Positions 12,304 through 20,773 of a stretch of 64,000 nucleotides of DNA are shown piece after piece. Both the position numbers and the translations under genes were made by a program. Numbering within the stretch: position 1 is the stretch's first letter; each line of letters begins with the position of its first letter. This stretch comes from Methylopila jiangsuensis (lineage in GTDB: Bacteria > Pseudomonadota > Alphaproteobacteria > Rhizobiales > Methylopilaceae): contig NZ_BSFK01000013.1 of the NCBI RefSeq assembly GCF_027922305.1, forward strand, positions 105,972 through 169,971. Reading direction: 5' to 3'. The notes beneath the pieces were generated by a model. That model was not told where the DNA came from and made no database searches. It was given only the letters and a program-made list of their open reading frames with translations.

Positions 12304-12320
12304 GCACATGCGAAATGTGC
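12304..12320. promoter_or_regulatory. inverted repeat upstream of zwf
   Basis: GCACATGCGAAATGTGC is a perfect 6-base inverted repeat with a 5-base spacer, ending 30 bases before the zwf start codon. Position and symmetry suggest an operator for a dimeric repressor controlling the Entner-Doudoroff operon. No regulator gene is adjacent, so the binding protein is unknown. Confidence 0.4.
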
Positions 12321-12374
12321 GCTTTGCGCCGCCCATGTCAATTCGCGGGGACGCGGCGGGTCGGAGACGACATA

Positions 12375-12400
12375 GGCCCCGCCGAGGGTTCGGCGAGGCC
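12375..12400 (-). terminator. stem-loop after fumC
   Basis: GGCCCCGCCGA (12375-12385) pairs with TCGGCGAGGCC (12390-12400) with one mismatch across a 4-base loop. It lies between the 3' end of fumC and zwf on the same strand and probably separates the two units. There is no T-run. Confidence 0.5.
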
Positions 12401-12436
12401 CATGGGAACAGGTCGGGACCGCGTCCGCGGGAGGCG

Positions 12437-13828
12437 TCAGCTCGGGCGTATCATGGTCTCGGGGCGCACTGCGGCGTCGAACTCCTCCGCGGTGACGAAG
12501 CCGAGGCGCACGGCCTCCTCCTTCAGCGTGGTGCCGTTCTTGTGCGCGGTCTTGGCGACCTTGGTGGCGTTGTCGTAGCCGATGGTCGGCGCGAGCGCCG
12601 TCACCAGCATCAGCGAGCGGCCCATCAGGTCGGCGATGCGCTTCTCGTCCGCCTCGATGCCGGCGACGCAGTTGTCGGCGAAGCTGACGCTGGCGTCCGC
12701 CAGCAGGCGGATCGACTGCAGCATGTTGTAGGCCAGCACCGGCTTGAACACGTTCAGCTCGAAATGGCCCTGGCTGCCGGAGAAGGTCACCGCCGCGTTG
12801 TTGCCGAACACCTGGGCGCAGACCATGGTCAGAGCCTCGCACTGGGTCGGGTTGACCTTGCCCGGCATGATGGACGAGCCGGGTTCGTTCTCCGGCAGCA
12901 TCAGCTCGCCGAGCCCCGAGCGCGGGCCGGAGCCGAGGAAGCGGATGTCGTTCGCGATCTTGAACAGGCCGGCGGCGACGGCGTTCAGCGCGCCATGGGC
13001 GTAGACATAGGCGTCGTGGGAGGCCAGCGCCTCGAACTTGTTCGGCGCGGTGACGAAGGGCAGGCCGGTGATCTCCGCGGCCTTCTCCGCGAATTTTTCC
13101 GCGAAGCCGATCTTGGCGTTGATGCCGGTGCCGACCGCGGTGCCGCCCTGCGCCAGCGGATAGAGGTGCTGCAGGCCCTCCTTCACGCGGGCGACGCCGA
13201 ACCGCACCTGCGCCACGTAGCCGGAGAACTCTTGGCCGAGCGTCAGCGGGGTGGCGTCCTGGGTGTGGGTGCGGCCGATCTTGATGATGTGCGCGAAGGC
13301 CTTGGCCTTGGCGTCGAGCGCCTCTTCCAGATGTTCGAGCGCGGGGATCAGCGAGCGGACGATCTGCTCGGCGGCGGCGATGTGCATGGCGGTCGGGAAC
13401 GTGTCGTTCGACGACTGGCTCATGTTGACGTGGTCGTTGGGATGAACCGGCTTTTTGGAGCCTAGTTCTCCGCCCAGCAGCTCGATCGCCCGGTTCGAGA
13501 TCACCTCGTTGGCGTTCATGTTGGACTGGGTGCCGGACCCGGTCTGCCACACCACCAGCGGGAAGTGGTCGTCGAAGCGGCCGTCGATCACCTCCTGCGC
13601 GGCGCTCGCGATGGCGTCGGCGAGCTCGGGCTTGAGCACGCCGAGCTCGCGGTTGGCGAGCGCGGCCGAGCGCTTCACCACGCCGAGCGCGCGGATCAGC
13701 GGCTTGGGCATGGTCTCGCCGCCGATCTTGAAGTTCTGGAGCGAGCGCTGGGTCTGCGCGCCCCAGTACCTGTCGGACGGCACCTCGAGCGGGCCGAAGG
13801 AATCGGTTTCGGTGCGGGTCGTGGTCAT
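12437..13828 (-). CDS. fumC: fumarate hydratase class II
   Basis: Reversible hydration of fumarate to malate in the TCA cycle, by the oxygen-stable, iron-free class II enzyme. The ATG at 13828 with GGAGAG upstream gives 463 residues, the usual length; the open frame extends further upstream through sspB, but that part is out-of-frame noise. Motifs: [55 protein letters not shown] and the lyase signature [13 protein letters not shown]. It lies 101 bases after sspB on the same strand, possibly within one long unit. Confidence 0.95.
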   Translation of the reverse strand: MTTTRTETDSFGPLEVPSDRYWGAQTQRSLQNFKIGGETMPKPLIRALGVVKRSAALANRELGVLKPELADAIASAAQEVIDGRFDDHFPLVVWQTGSGTQSNMNANEVISNRAIELLGGELGSKKPVHPNDHVNMSQSSNDTFPTAMHIAAAEQIVRSLIPALEHLEEALDAKAKAFAHIIKIGRTHTQDATPLTLGQEFSGYVAQVRFGVARVKEGLQHLYPLAQGGTAVGTGINAKIGFAEKFAEKAAEITGLPFVTAPNKFEALASHDAYVYAHGALNAVAAGLFKIANDIRFLGSGPRSGLGELMLPENEPGSSIMPGKVNPTQCEALTMVCAQVFGNNAAVTFSGSQGHFELNVFKPVLAYNMLQSIRLLADASVSFADNCVAGIEADEKRIADLMGRSLMLVTALAPTIGYDNATKVAKTAHKNGTTLKEEAVRLGFVTAEEFDAAVRPETMIRPS

Positions 13829-13929
13829 CGGGCGCTCTCCGGCTTGGAAGCGGTTTCCATCCGGCGCGCTGCTTAGCACGCGCGCATGCCGCCCGCCACG
13901 CGACGGGCGTCGCCCCCGACCAAAGGCGC

Positions 13930-14448
13930 TTATCTCTTGCGGAACTTGTCCAGGCTCACCACCTGGGCGCCGCCCTCGGAGGGCGCCTCGTCGGCGGCGT
14001 TCGCCGTGGCGAGGGCCTCGTCGGCGATCTCCGGTTCGGCGTCGTCCTCGACCGCCTCGATCTCGTCGGGATTGTCGAACTTCAGGCCGAACTGGACCGA
14101 CGGATCGAAGAAGCCCGTCACCGAATCGAACGGCACCACCAGTTTCTCCGGCACGCCGCCGAAGGACAGCCCGACCTCGAACCCGACGTCGGAGACGATC
14201 AGGTCCCAGAACTGGTGCTGCAGCACGATCGTCATTTCGGCCGGATAGCGCTCGCGCAGGCGCGTGGACAGCTTCACGTCCGGGTCGGTGGTGCGGAAGG
14301 AGATGTAGAAGTGGTGCTCGCCCGGCGCGCCTTCGCGCGCGACCCGCGTCAGCACGTCCCGCACGACGCCGCGTAAGGCCTTCTGCGTCAGAAGGTCGTA
14401 GCGCATGAAGTCTTCGGCGGGCGGGGTGGGCGGCTCGGTCGTCGTCAT
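13930..14448 (-). CDS. sspB: SspB, ClpXP adaptor for ssrA-tagged proteins (alpha type)
   Basis: SspB binds the ssrA degradation tag and hands the tagged protein to ClpXP. The 172-residue protein has the SspB core ([78 protein letters not shown] in part), then a flexible acidic and alanine-rich linker, and ends [10 protein letters not shown], the short C-terminal motif that docks on the ClpX N-domain. It lies directly downstream of ssrA on the same strand, so tag and adaptor are neighbours. Confidence 0.9.
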   Translation of the reverse strand: MTTTEPPTPPAEDFMRYDLLTQKALRGVVRDVLTRVAREGAPGEHHFYISFRTTDPDVKLSTRLRERYPAEMTIVLQHQFWDLIVSDVGFEVGLSFGGVPEKLVVPFDSVTGFFDPSVQFGLKFDNPDEIEAVEDDAEPEIADEALATANAADEAPSEGGAQVVSLDKFRKR

Positions 14449-14594
14449 GGCGAACTACATAAAGCGGATTCGCCCGCAGGAACACTGCGGCGCGACAGGA
14501 TTTTCAACGCTCGCGACAGGACGCCGCGCAGACCGGCAAGGGAATGAAGTGGAGGTTTCTGTTGCCAGGTACCTCCGAACCCCGCCTAAAAGAG

Positions 14595-14825
14595 CTAACC
14601 CTCTAGGACTTTAATTTGGTCTTTCAAACCGCTCACGCGGCCTGAGCAACCGGAGCATAGTTGTCGTTGGCAACTATAAAAAGGCCCGATGACGGCGGAA
14701 CCATGCCGAGCGAAAGCACGCCCTTTACGCCCCCGTCGATCCTGTTTCGCCCCCGCCGAAACCCGCCGCTCGGACGGGCTTCGGTGGAGGCGCCGGGTGC
14801 TGCCCCCGGGTCCGAAGGGTTTATT
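14595..14825 (-). ncRNA. ssrA: tmRNA, circularly permuted two-piece form
   Basis: On the minus strand the bases 14671-14633 read as the tag ANDNYAPVAQAA followed by a stop, the tag usual in Hyphomicrobiales. The coding piece begins at about 14754 (GGGGGCGAAACAGGATCGAC) and ends near 14597. The acceptor piece lies upstream, about 14825-14782: its 3' strand CGCCTCC pairs with GGGGGCG of the coding piece, and a T-arm forms from CCGGG and CCCGG around the loop GGCAGCA. AACCC and GGAC of the acceptor piece pair with GTCC and GGGTT at the 3' end of the coding piece. The terminal CCA is CCG in the DNA, so the end would need repair or addition. The two pieces are separated by a hairpin spacer (14755-14781) that must be removed. 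In trans-translation this RNA rescues stalled ribosomes and tags the product for ClpXP. Confidence 0.93.
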
Positions 14826-15007
14826 GCGGCAAACGTTTATCGCCATAGCCGGGTCGCCCCGGCGACGACGAATATAGGCGGTTCGCGCGCGGACCGAAAG
14901 GGGGCGGCGAAATCTCGTGCGCGGCTCCGAGGCTTCAAGGTTCATCAACCATGGGAACGGCACTGTTTCCGGGACGTGGCGAGGCCTGAGGCCTGCAGGA
15001 GACGGTC

Positions 15008-16678
15008 GTGCGCATTCGGACAAAGATTATCGCCCTCGTCGGGGGGCTCAGCCTGGTGTCGTTCGCCGTCGCCGGCGTCGGCCTGTCGACCATGTCGGCC
15101 TATGACGAGACCGTGCGCGGGCTGAACCGCGAGGCCGACCGCGTCTATTTCAGCGAGCATGTGAACCGGCTCATCACCACGGTGGTCATGGAGTCGCGCG
15201 GCATCTACGCCGCGGACGACGTCGCGGAGGCGAAGAAGTTCGCCCCGGCCCTGCTGAGCGGTCTGGACGAGATCAAGTCCGTCATCGAAAAATGGCGTCC
15301 CCTCGTACCCGAGGACAAGCGGTCCATCTTCGACGCCATGACCGCCGAACTCGTTGCGTTCGACGGCTTCCGCCGCGAAACGGCCCGGCTTGCGGTGGAG
15401 GTTTCGCCGCAGGCGGCTGCGGCGCAGGGCGCGACCGACGCCAACCGCCGCAACCGGGCGGAGCTGCAGAAAAAGATCGAGGACGTCACCGCCGGCGTCG
15501 CACAGGAGGCGAACGAGCGCCGCCTCGCCTCCGAGGCGCTCTACGCCGAGCGGCTGCGCCTTCTGCTCATCCTCGCTTTCGGCGGCTCGATCCTGGCGTT
15601 CGCCATCGCCGCGGTGATCGCCCAGCGCCAGATCGCGCGACCGCTGCAGGAGGTCGCCGCCGACATCCGTCGTCTCGCGGCGCGCGACTACGCCCTGTCG
15701 GCCCGCCGGCGCACCAACGACGAGATCGGCGAGATCACCGCCGACGTCGAGGTTCTCTCCAAGGCGCTGAGGGAGGGCGACGAGTTGCGCGCCCTGCAGG
15801 CCGACAGCGAGAAGGCCGCGTCCCTGTCGCGACGACGGGAGCGGGAGACGATGGCGGACGCGTTCCAGGACAGCGTCGGCGAACTGATCCAGGCTCTCGC
15901 CGCGGCCGCGCAGGAGCTTGAGGCGACCTCGCGCTCGCTCGCGGCCAATGCGGCGCAGACCAACGCCCAGTCCTCGACGGTGCTGGCGGTGGCGAGCGAC
16001 GCGGCGGCGAACGTCAATGCCGTCGCGGCCTCGGCGGAAGAGTTCGCCGCCACCGCCGCCGAGATCGGCGCGCAGGTGACGCGCACCTCCAACGCCGCGA
16101 GCGACGCCGTGGAGCATGTGGCGCAGGCGCGCGGCCGGGTGCAGCAGCTCGCCGCCGGCTCCATCAAGATCGGCGAGTTCGCGGCGCTCATTCAGGGCAT
16201 CGCCGAACAGACCAACCTGCTGGCGCTGAACGCCACCATCGAGGCCGCCCGCGCGGGCGAAGCCGGCCGCGGGTTCGCCATCGTCGCCTCCGAGGTGAAG
16301 CAGCTCGCCGGCCAGACCGGACGGGCGACGGAGGAGATCACCGCCCAGATCAACGCCATCCAGGCGGCGACCCGGGACACGGTGCGCTCCATCGAGGACA
16401 TCGGCGGCACGATCGGCGACCTCAGCCACATCGCGACCAGCGTCGCGGCGGCGGTGGAGGAGCAGCAGGCCGCCACCCAGGAGATCGCCCGCAACGTCGC
16501 CGGGGCCGCTCAGGGCGCCCAGCGGGTGAGCGAAGACATGGGGCAGGTGCGCTCGGCCGCCGATCACGCCGGCCTCAGCGCCTCCCAGGTGCAGCAGGCC
16601 GCGGCGGACCTCGCCCGGCAGTCCGCGCGGCTCGGGCAGGAGGTCGACCGCTTCCTCGCCGGCATCCGCGCCGCCTGA
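15008..16678 (+). CDS. methyl-accepting chemotaxis protein
   Basis: A 556-residue transmembrane chemoreceptor started by GTG with AGGAGA upstream. A first membrane helix (about residues 7-29) is followed by a periplasmic four-helix-type sensor of about 155 residues, a second membrane helix ([21 protein letters not shown], about 185-205), a HAMP linker ([20 protein letters not shown]) and a long signalling coiled coil with the hairpin tip [19 protein letters not shown] and [15 protein letters not shown]. The tail ends GIRAA with no CheR-tethering pentapeptide. The ligand is unknown. Flagellar genes lie 14 kb upstream. Confidence 0.9.
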   Translation: MRIRTKIIALVGGLSLVSFAVAGVGLSTMSAYDETVRGLNREADRVYFSEHVNRLITTVVMESRGIYAADDVAEAKKFAPALLSGLDEIKSVIEKWRPLVPEDKRSIFDAMTAELVAFDGFRRETARLAVEVSPQAAAAQGATDANRRNRAELQKKIEDVTAGVAQEANERRLASEALYAERLRLLLILAFGGSILAFAIAAVIAQRQIARPLQEVAADIRRLAARDYALSARRRTNDEIGEITADVEVLSKALREGDELRALQADSEKAASLSRRRERETMADAFQDSVGELIQALAAAAQELEATSRSLAANAAQTNAQSSTVLAVASDAAANVNAVAASAEEFAATAAEIGAQVTRTSNAASDAVEHVAQARGRVQQLAAGSIKIGEFAALIQGIAEQTNLLALNATIEAARAGEAGRGFAIVASEVKQLAGQTGRATEEITAQINAIQAATRDTVRSIEDIGGTIGDLSHIATSVAAAVEEQQAATQEIARNVAGAAQGAQRVSEDMGQVRSAADHAGLSASQVQQAAADLARQSARLGQEVDRFLAGIRAA

Positions 16679-16710
16679 CAGCCGGTCCGGCGAGGCGCGG
16701 GCGGTGGCCC

Positions 16711-16822
16711 GCGTTTCCGAAGGCCGAGGGGCTGATCGCGCTCGCGTTCGAGCCCTCCGGCGGCGCCGGGCGGGCCTTGCGCCGGGCGCTCGTCGAGGCC
16801 GGGGTTCCGTTCGCGCGTCTCC
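16711..16822 (+). pseudogene. remnant of an IS110-type transposase
   Basis: About 37 codons in one frame read AFPKAEGLIALAFEPSGG, then AGRALRRALVEAGVPFARL. This matches AFLKAEGPIGLAAFEPTGG and ERALRRALVEAGVPFARV in the IS110 transposase at the right end of the window (63760-63885, after correcting its frameshift). It is open, but has no start and no flanking transposase sequence, so it is an internal scrap of a mostly deleted element between the chemoreceptor gene and eutC. Confidence 0.8.
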
Positions 16823-16830
16823 CTGACCCC

Positions 16831-17625
16831 TCAGCCCACGTCTTCGATCAGGCTGGCGGCGTCCGGGGCGGCGAGCGCCATGTCGTCCTTCAGCTTCACG
16901 CCCGTCACCTGCCGGCGCAGCGCCTCGCGGGCGAGCCAGGCCAGCTTGTCGGCGGCGAGCGCGTAAGTGAGGCCGCCCTTGCCGTGGATGTTGGAGATGC
17001 AGTTGCGCTCGCTGTCGCGCCGGCCCTTGCGCGGCTCGTAGGTGAGGTAGACGCCGAGGCTCTCGGCCACCGAAAGCCCCGGCCGCTCGCCGATCAGCAT
17101 CACGCACAGCTTCGCGCCCAGCGCCTCGCCGATCTCGTCGCCGAGCGCGACCCGCCCCTGCCGCGCCACCACCACCGGCGCGATGGCGAAGCCCGCCAGC
17201 CGCTCCGCCGCCGCATGGGCCATGGCGGCGCCGTGCATCTGCACGGCCGTCGCGGACAGGCCGTCGGCGATCACGAACGCGATGTCGAAGCCGTCGCCCG
17301 CAGCTTCGAGCGCGGGCTTCGAGGCGGGGTCGAGCCTGCGGCCGAGATCGGGGCGGCGCAGATAGCAGGAGCGGTCCGCGGCCTGGCTCGCCACCTCGAT
17401 CACGGCAAGCGGCTTCAGGCCCTCGACCAGCGCCTCGGCGTCGAGGGGCGTGTGCACCGCGTCGCGGGCCTTGGCGTGGGCGTGCTGGAACTCCAGCACC
17501 GCGCCGAGCGGCAGCGTGTCGCCGCTGCGGCCGAGGCCGACCCTCGCGCTGGTGGCGGCGCGCAACGGGGTCCAGAGATCGGCCACCCTGGGGCCTGCGG
17601 CCGGGCTTTCGGCGTCGTCGGTCAT
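16831..17625 (-). CDS. eutC: ethanolamine ammonia-lyase small subunit
   Basis: The small subunit of the adenosylcobalamin-dependent enzyme that splits ethanolamine into acetaldehyde and ammonia. The ATG at 17625 is preceded by GAGGGAG, which overlaps the eutB stop codon, and gives 264 residues; a GTG at 17640 is an alternative. Family segments are visible: TSARVGLGRSGDTLPLGAVLEFQHAHAKARDAVH (in two parts), the B12-contacting region VIADGLSATAVQMHG, and LGVYLTYEPRKGRRDSERNCISNIH. It is coupled to eutB. No reactivase (eutA) or microcompartment gene is nearby. Confidence 0.92.
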   Translation of the reverse strand: MTDDAESPAAGPRVADLWTPLRAATSARVGLGRSGDTLPLGAVLEFQHAHAKARDAVHTPLDAEALVEGLKPLAVIEVASQAADRSCYLRRPDLGRRLDPASKPALEAAGDGFDIAFVIADGLSATAVQMHGAAMAHAAAERLAGFAIAPVVVARQGRVALGDEIGEALGAKLCVMLIGERPGLSVAESLGVYLTYEPRKGRRDSERNCISNIHGKGGLTYALAADKLAWLAREALRRQVTGVKLKDDMALAAPDAASLIEDVG

Positions 17626-17636
17626 GGCGCGCTCCC

Positions 17637-19037
17637 TCACGCGACGCGGCGCGTCTGGTCGAGCAGCCGCGACATGCGCGGATCGGAGAGCGTGAGCTCG
17701 TTGATGCGGCCGCCCGGGCCGACCATGCCCATGCGCTCCAGCCAGGCCTCGAACTCCGGCGCGGCCTTCACGCCGAGCGTGGAGCGCAGGTAGAGCATGT
17801 CGTGGAACGACAGGCTCTGGTAGTTCAGCATCACGTCGTCCGCGCCCGGCACCGCGATCAGGAAGGTGACGCCGGCGACGGTGAGCAGCGTCATCAGGCC
17901 GTCCATGTCGTCCTGGTCGGCCTCGGCGTGGTTGGTGTAGCAGACGTCGCAGCCCATCGGCAGGCCGAGCAGCTTGCCGCAGAAATGATCCTCCAGCCCC
18001 GCGCGGATGATCTGCTTGCCGTCGTAAAGATATTCCGGCCCGATGAAGCCGACCACGGTGTTGACGATCATGGGATCGTAAGCGCGCGCCACCGCGTAGG
18101 CCCGCGCCTCCATGGTCTGCTGGTCGACGCCGTGATGGGCGTCGGCGGAGAGCGCGGCGCCCTGTCCGGTCTCGAAATACATCACGTTCTGGCCGACCGT
18201 GCCGCGCTTCAGCGCCAGCGCCGCCTCATGCGCCTCCTTCAGCACGGCGAGATCCACGCCGAAGCCGCGGTTCGCGGCCTCGGAGCCCGCCACCGACTGG
18301 AACACCAGGTCCACCGGCGCGCGGCGGTTCATGATCTCGATGGCGTTTGTCACATGGGTCAGCACGCAGGTCTGAGCCGGGATGTCGTAGGACTGGCGCA
18401 GCGCGTCCAGCATCTCCATCAGCGCGATGGCGTTGGGCACGTTGTCGGTGGCCGGGTTGATGCCGATCACCGCGTCGCCGACGCCGTAGAGCAGGCCGTC
18501 CAGCACCGACACCGCGATGCCGCGCAGGTCGTCGGTGGGGTGGTTCGGCTGCAGCCGCGAGCCGAGCCGGCCGGGGAGGCCCAGCGTGGTGCGGAAGGCG
18601 GTGACCACCTGCCGCTTCTTCGCCACCGCGATCAGGTCCTGATTGCGCATCAGCTTGGAGACGGCCGCCACCATCTCGGGGGTCAGGCCCGGCGACAGCG
18701 TCGCCAGCGCCGCGGCGTCCGCCTCGTGGCTCAGCAGCCAGTCCCGGAAGCCGCCCACGGTGAGATGGGCGACGGGCGCGAACGCCTCCGCGTCATGGCC
18801 GTCGACGATGAGACGGGTGACCTCGTCCTCCTCGTAAGGCACGAGCGCTTCGGACAGGAAGGTCTTCAGCGGCAGGTCCGCCAGCGCGTAGCGGGCCGCG
18901 ACCCGCTCGGCGTCGGTCTCGGCCGCAAGCCCGGCCAGCTCGTCGCCGGAGCGGCGCGGCGAGGCCTTGGCCAGAAGCTCCTTCAGATCGGCGAACACAT
19001 AACGTTCGCCGCCCACGTCGCTGCGATAGGCGCCCAC
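17637..19037 (-). CDS. eutB: ethanolamine ammonia-lyase large subunit
   Basis: The catalytic large subunit, 466 residues, normal for EutB. Segments such as MRNQDLIAVAKKRQVVTAFRTT, IGINPATDNVPNAIALMEMLDALR, FETGQGAALSADAHHGVDQQTMEARAYA and CDVCYTNHAEADQDDMD (read in parts) mark the substrate and B12-binding barrel. It precedes eutC with overlapping signals, forming a two-gene unit. A divergent DHA2 transporter starts 280 bases upstream. The enzyme needs B12, and a B12-controlled uptake operon lies 40 kb away in the same window. Confidence 0.94.
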   Translation of the reverse strand: MGAYRSDVGGERYVFADLKELLAKASPRRSGDELAGLAAETDAERVAARYALADLPLKTFLSEALVPYEEDEVTRLIVDGHDAEAFAPVAHLTVGGFRDWLLSHEADAAALATLSPGLTPEMVAAVSKLMRNQDLIAVAKKRQVVTAFRTTLGLPGRLGSRLQPNHPTDDLRGIAVSVLDGLLYGVGDAVIGINPATDNVPNAIALMEMLDALRQSYDIPAQTCVLTHVTNAIEIMNRRAPVDLVFQSVAGSEAANRGFGVDLAVLKEAHEAALALKRGTVGQNVMYFETGQGAALSADAHHGVDQQTMEARAYAVARAYDPMIVNTVVGFIGPEYLYDGKQIIRAGLEDHFCGKLLGLPMGCDVCYTNHAEADQDDMDGLMTLLTVAGVTFLIAVPGADDVMLNYQSLSFHDMLYLRSTLGVKAAPEFEAWLERMGMVGPGGRINELTLSDPRMSRLLDQTRRVA

Positions 19038-19091
19038 CGCCGTTCTCCCGCTGGTTCGTCCGCGTCCCGGCTCTCGCGGCCGGATGCGCCG

Positions 19092-19105
19092 TCATTCGTG
19101 AATGA
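19092..19105. promoter_or_regulatory. inverted repeat between eutB and the DHA2 transporter gene
   Basis: TCATTCGTGAATGA is a perfect 6-2-6 dyad, 55 bases upstream of eutB and about 210 bases upstream of the divergent transporter gene. It is the only clear symmetric element in the 279-base gap and may be an operator for either gene. No regulator is adjacent. Confidence 0.3.
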
Positions 19106-19316
19106 TTAGGCTTTTGGATGAGGCGCGCAATCCGTTCCCACGCAAAACGGCGAAAAACCACGGGCGCGGGCGTCGCCGGCGTCTCCGCCGCCGCGCCTTG
19201 CCCAGCCGGCAGAGCGGCCGTGCGGGAACGCCTCTCGCCTCCAAGCCCCCGCGCGCATAAATGGTCCCCCGCTCATTACCTGCCTTGCAGCCCACGCCCA
19301 CAGCCCAAAGGACATC

Positions 19317-20765
19317 ATGCCGAGCCGCGCGCCCGCCTCCGTCCCCAGCCGCATTCTCGTGCCGCTGATCGTCGCCTGCGCGCTGTTCATGGAGCATCTG
19401 GATTCCACCGTGCTCGCCACCTCGCTGCCGGCGATCGCGGCGGACATGGGCGTCAGCCCCATCGACCTGAAGCTCGCGCTCACCTCCTACCTGCTCAGCC
19501 TCGCGGTGTTCATCCCCGTCTCCGGCTGGATGGCGGACCGGCTGGGCGCGCGGCTGGTGTTCCGGGGCGCGATCGTGCTGTTCGCCTTCGGCTCCCTGCT
19601 GGCGGGGCTGTCGTCCAGCATGGGCGAGATCGTCGCCGCCCGCATCGTGCAGGGGATCGGCGGCGCTATGATGGCCCCGGTCGGCCGACTGGTGATCCTG
19701 CGGCTGGTGCCGAAGTCGGAGCTGGTGGGCTCGCTCGCCTGGCTCACCATCCCGGCGCTGATCGGCCCGGTGCTCGGCCCGCCGGTGGGCGGCTTCATCA
19801 CCACCTGGTTCTCTTGGCGCTGGATCTTCTGGATCAACCTGCCGATCGCGGCGCTCGGGCTCGTGCTCGCCACGCTCTACATTCCCGACGTCCGGGCGGA
19901 GGAGCGCACGCCGTTCGACGGCCTCGGCTTCCTGCTGTCGGGGGTCGGGCTCGCGGCGCTGGTGGCGGGCTCCGCCACGCTCGGCATCGACATGATCCCG
20001 AAGCTCTGGTCGGTCGGCCTGCTGGCGGGCGGCGCGACGGCCTTCGGATTCTACGTGGCCCACGCGCGGCGGATGGCGCATCCGATCCTCGACCTCGGCC
20101 TGTTCCGCAGCCGCACCTTCCGGGTCTCGGTTCTGGGCGGCTCGCTGTTCCGGATCGGGGTCGGGGCGGCGCCGTTCCTGCTGCCGCTGCTGTTCCAGGT
20201 CGGCTTCGGCCTCAGCGCGTTCCAGTCCGGCATGCTCACCTTTGCGTCGGCGCTGGGCGCGCTCGCCATGAAGTTCGCGGCCAAGCCCATCCTGCGGCTG
20301 TTCGGCTTCCGCGCGGTGCTGGTGGGCAACGCGGCGCTCGCCGCGGGCTTCATGACGCTGCCGGCGTGGTTCTCGGCCGAGACGCCGGCAAGCCTGATCC
20401 TCGCAGCCCTGCTGATCGGCGGCTTCTTCCGCTCGCTGCAGTTCACCGCCATCAACGCGCTCGGCTACGCCGACGTGGACAGCGCCCACATGAGCCGCGC
20501 CACCAGCCTCGCCAGCGTGGCGCAGCAGGTGTCGCTGGCGCTCGGCGTCACCGTCGCCGCGAGCCTGCTGGAGGCGCAGCTGGCGTGGAGCGGGGCCGAG
20601 ACGCTGACCGCGGGCGACTTCCCGCTCGCCTTCGTGGCCATCGGCGTGATCTCGGCGGCCGCCATCCTGCTGTTCGCGCGGCTGACGCCGTCCGACGGCA
20701 TGGAGGTCTCGGGCCACCGCCTGCCCTCGCCCGACCCGGTGACCGACGCCCGCGACCGGGACTGA
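19317..20765 (+). CDS. MFS transporter, DHA2 (EmrB/QacA) family
   Basis: A 482-residue inner-membrane protein with many hydrophobic helices. The N-terminal motif FMEHLDSTVLATSLPAIAADMGVSP is typical of the 14-helix DHA2 family, which exports drugs or toxic compounds with protons; motif A-like GWMADRLGARLVFRGAIV and motif C-like GPVLGPPVGGFITTWFSWRWIFWINLP (in parts) are present. No EmrA-type adaptor gene is adjacent, so it may work alone in the inner membrane. It starts divergently from eutBC and ends 8 bases before the convergent lpxC-like gene. The substrate is unknown. Confidence 0.88.
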   Translation: MPSRAPASVPSRILVPLIVACALFMEHLDSTVLATSLPAIAADMGVSPIDLKLALTSYLLSLAVFIPVSGWMADRLGARLVFRGAIVLFAFGSLLAGLSSSMGEIVAARIVQGIGGAMMAPVGRLVILRLVPKSELVGSLAWLTIPALIGPVLGPPVGGFITTWFSWRWIFWINLPIAALGLVLATLYIPDVRAEERTPFDGLGFLLSGVGLAALVAGSATLGIDMIPKLWSVGLLAGGATAFGFYVAHARRMAHPILDLGLFRSRTFRVSVLGGSLFRIGVGAAPFLLPLLFQVGFGLSAFQSGMLTFASALGALAMKFAAKPILRLFGFRAVLVGNAALAAGFMTLPAWFSAETPASLILAALLIGGFFRSLQFTAINALGYADVDSAHMSRATSLASVAQQVSLALGVTVAASLLEAQLAWSGAETLTAGDFPLAFVAIGVISAAAILLFARLTPSDGMEVSGHRLPSPDPVTDARDRD

Positions 20766-20773
20766 CGCCGCGC

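Noticed and set aside
12437..14485. A 682-codon frame covering fumC and the sspB region
   Set aside because: fumC starts at 13828 with a ribosome binding site; the rest is the wrong frame of sspB.
16711..16822. Remnant read as part of eutC or the chemoreceptor gene
   Set aside because: It lies outside both stop codons and matches the IS110 transposase.
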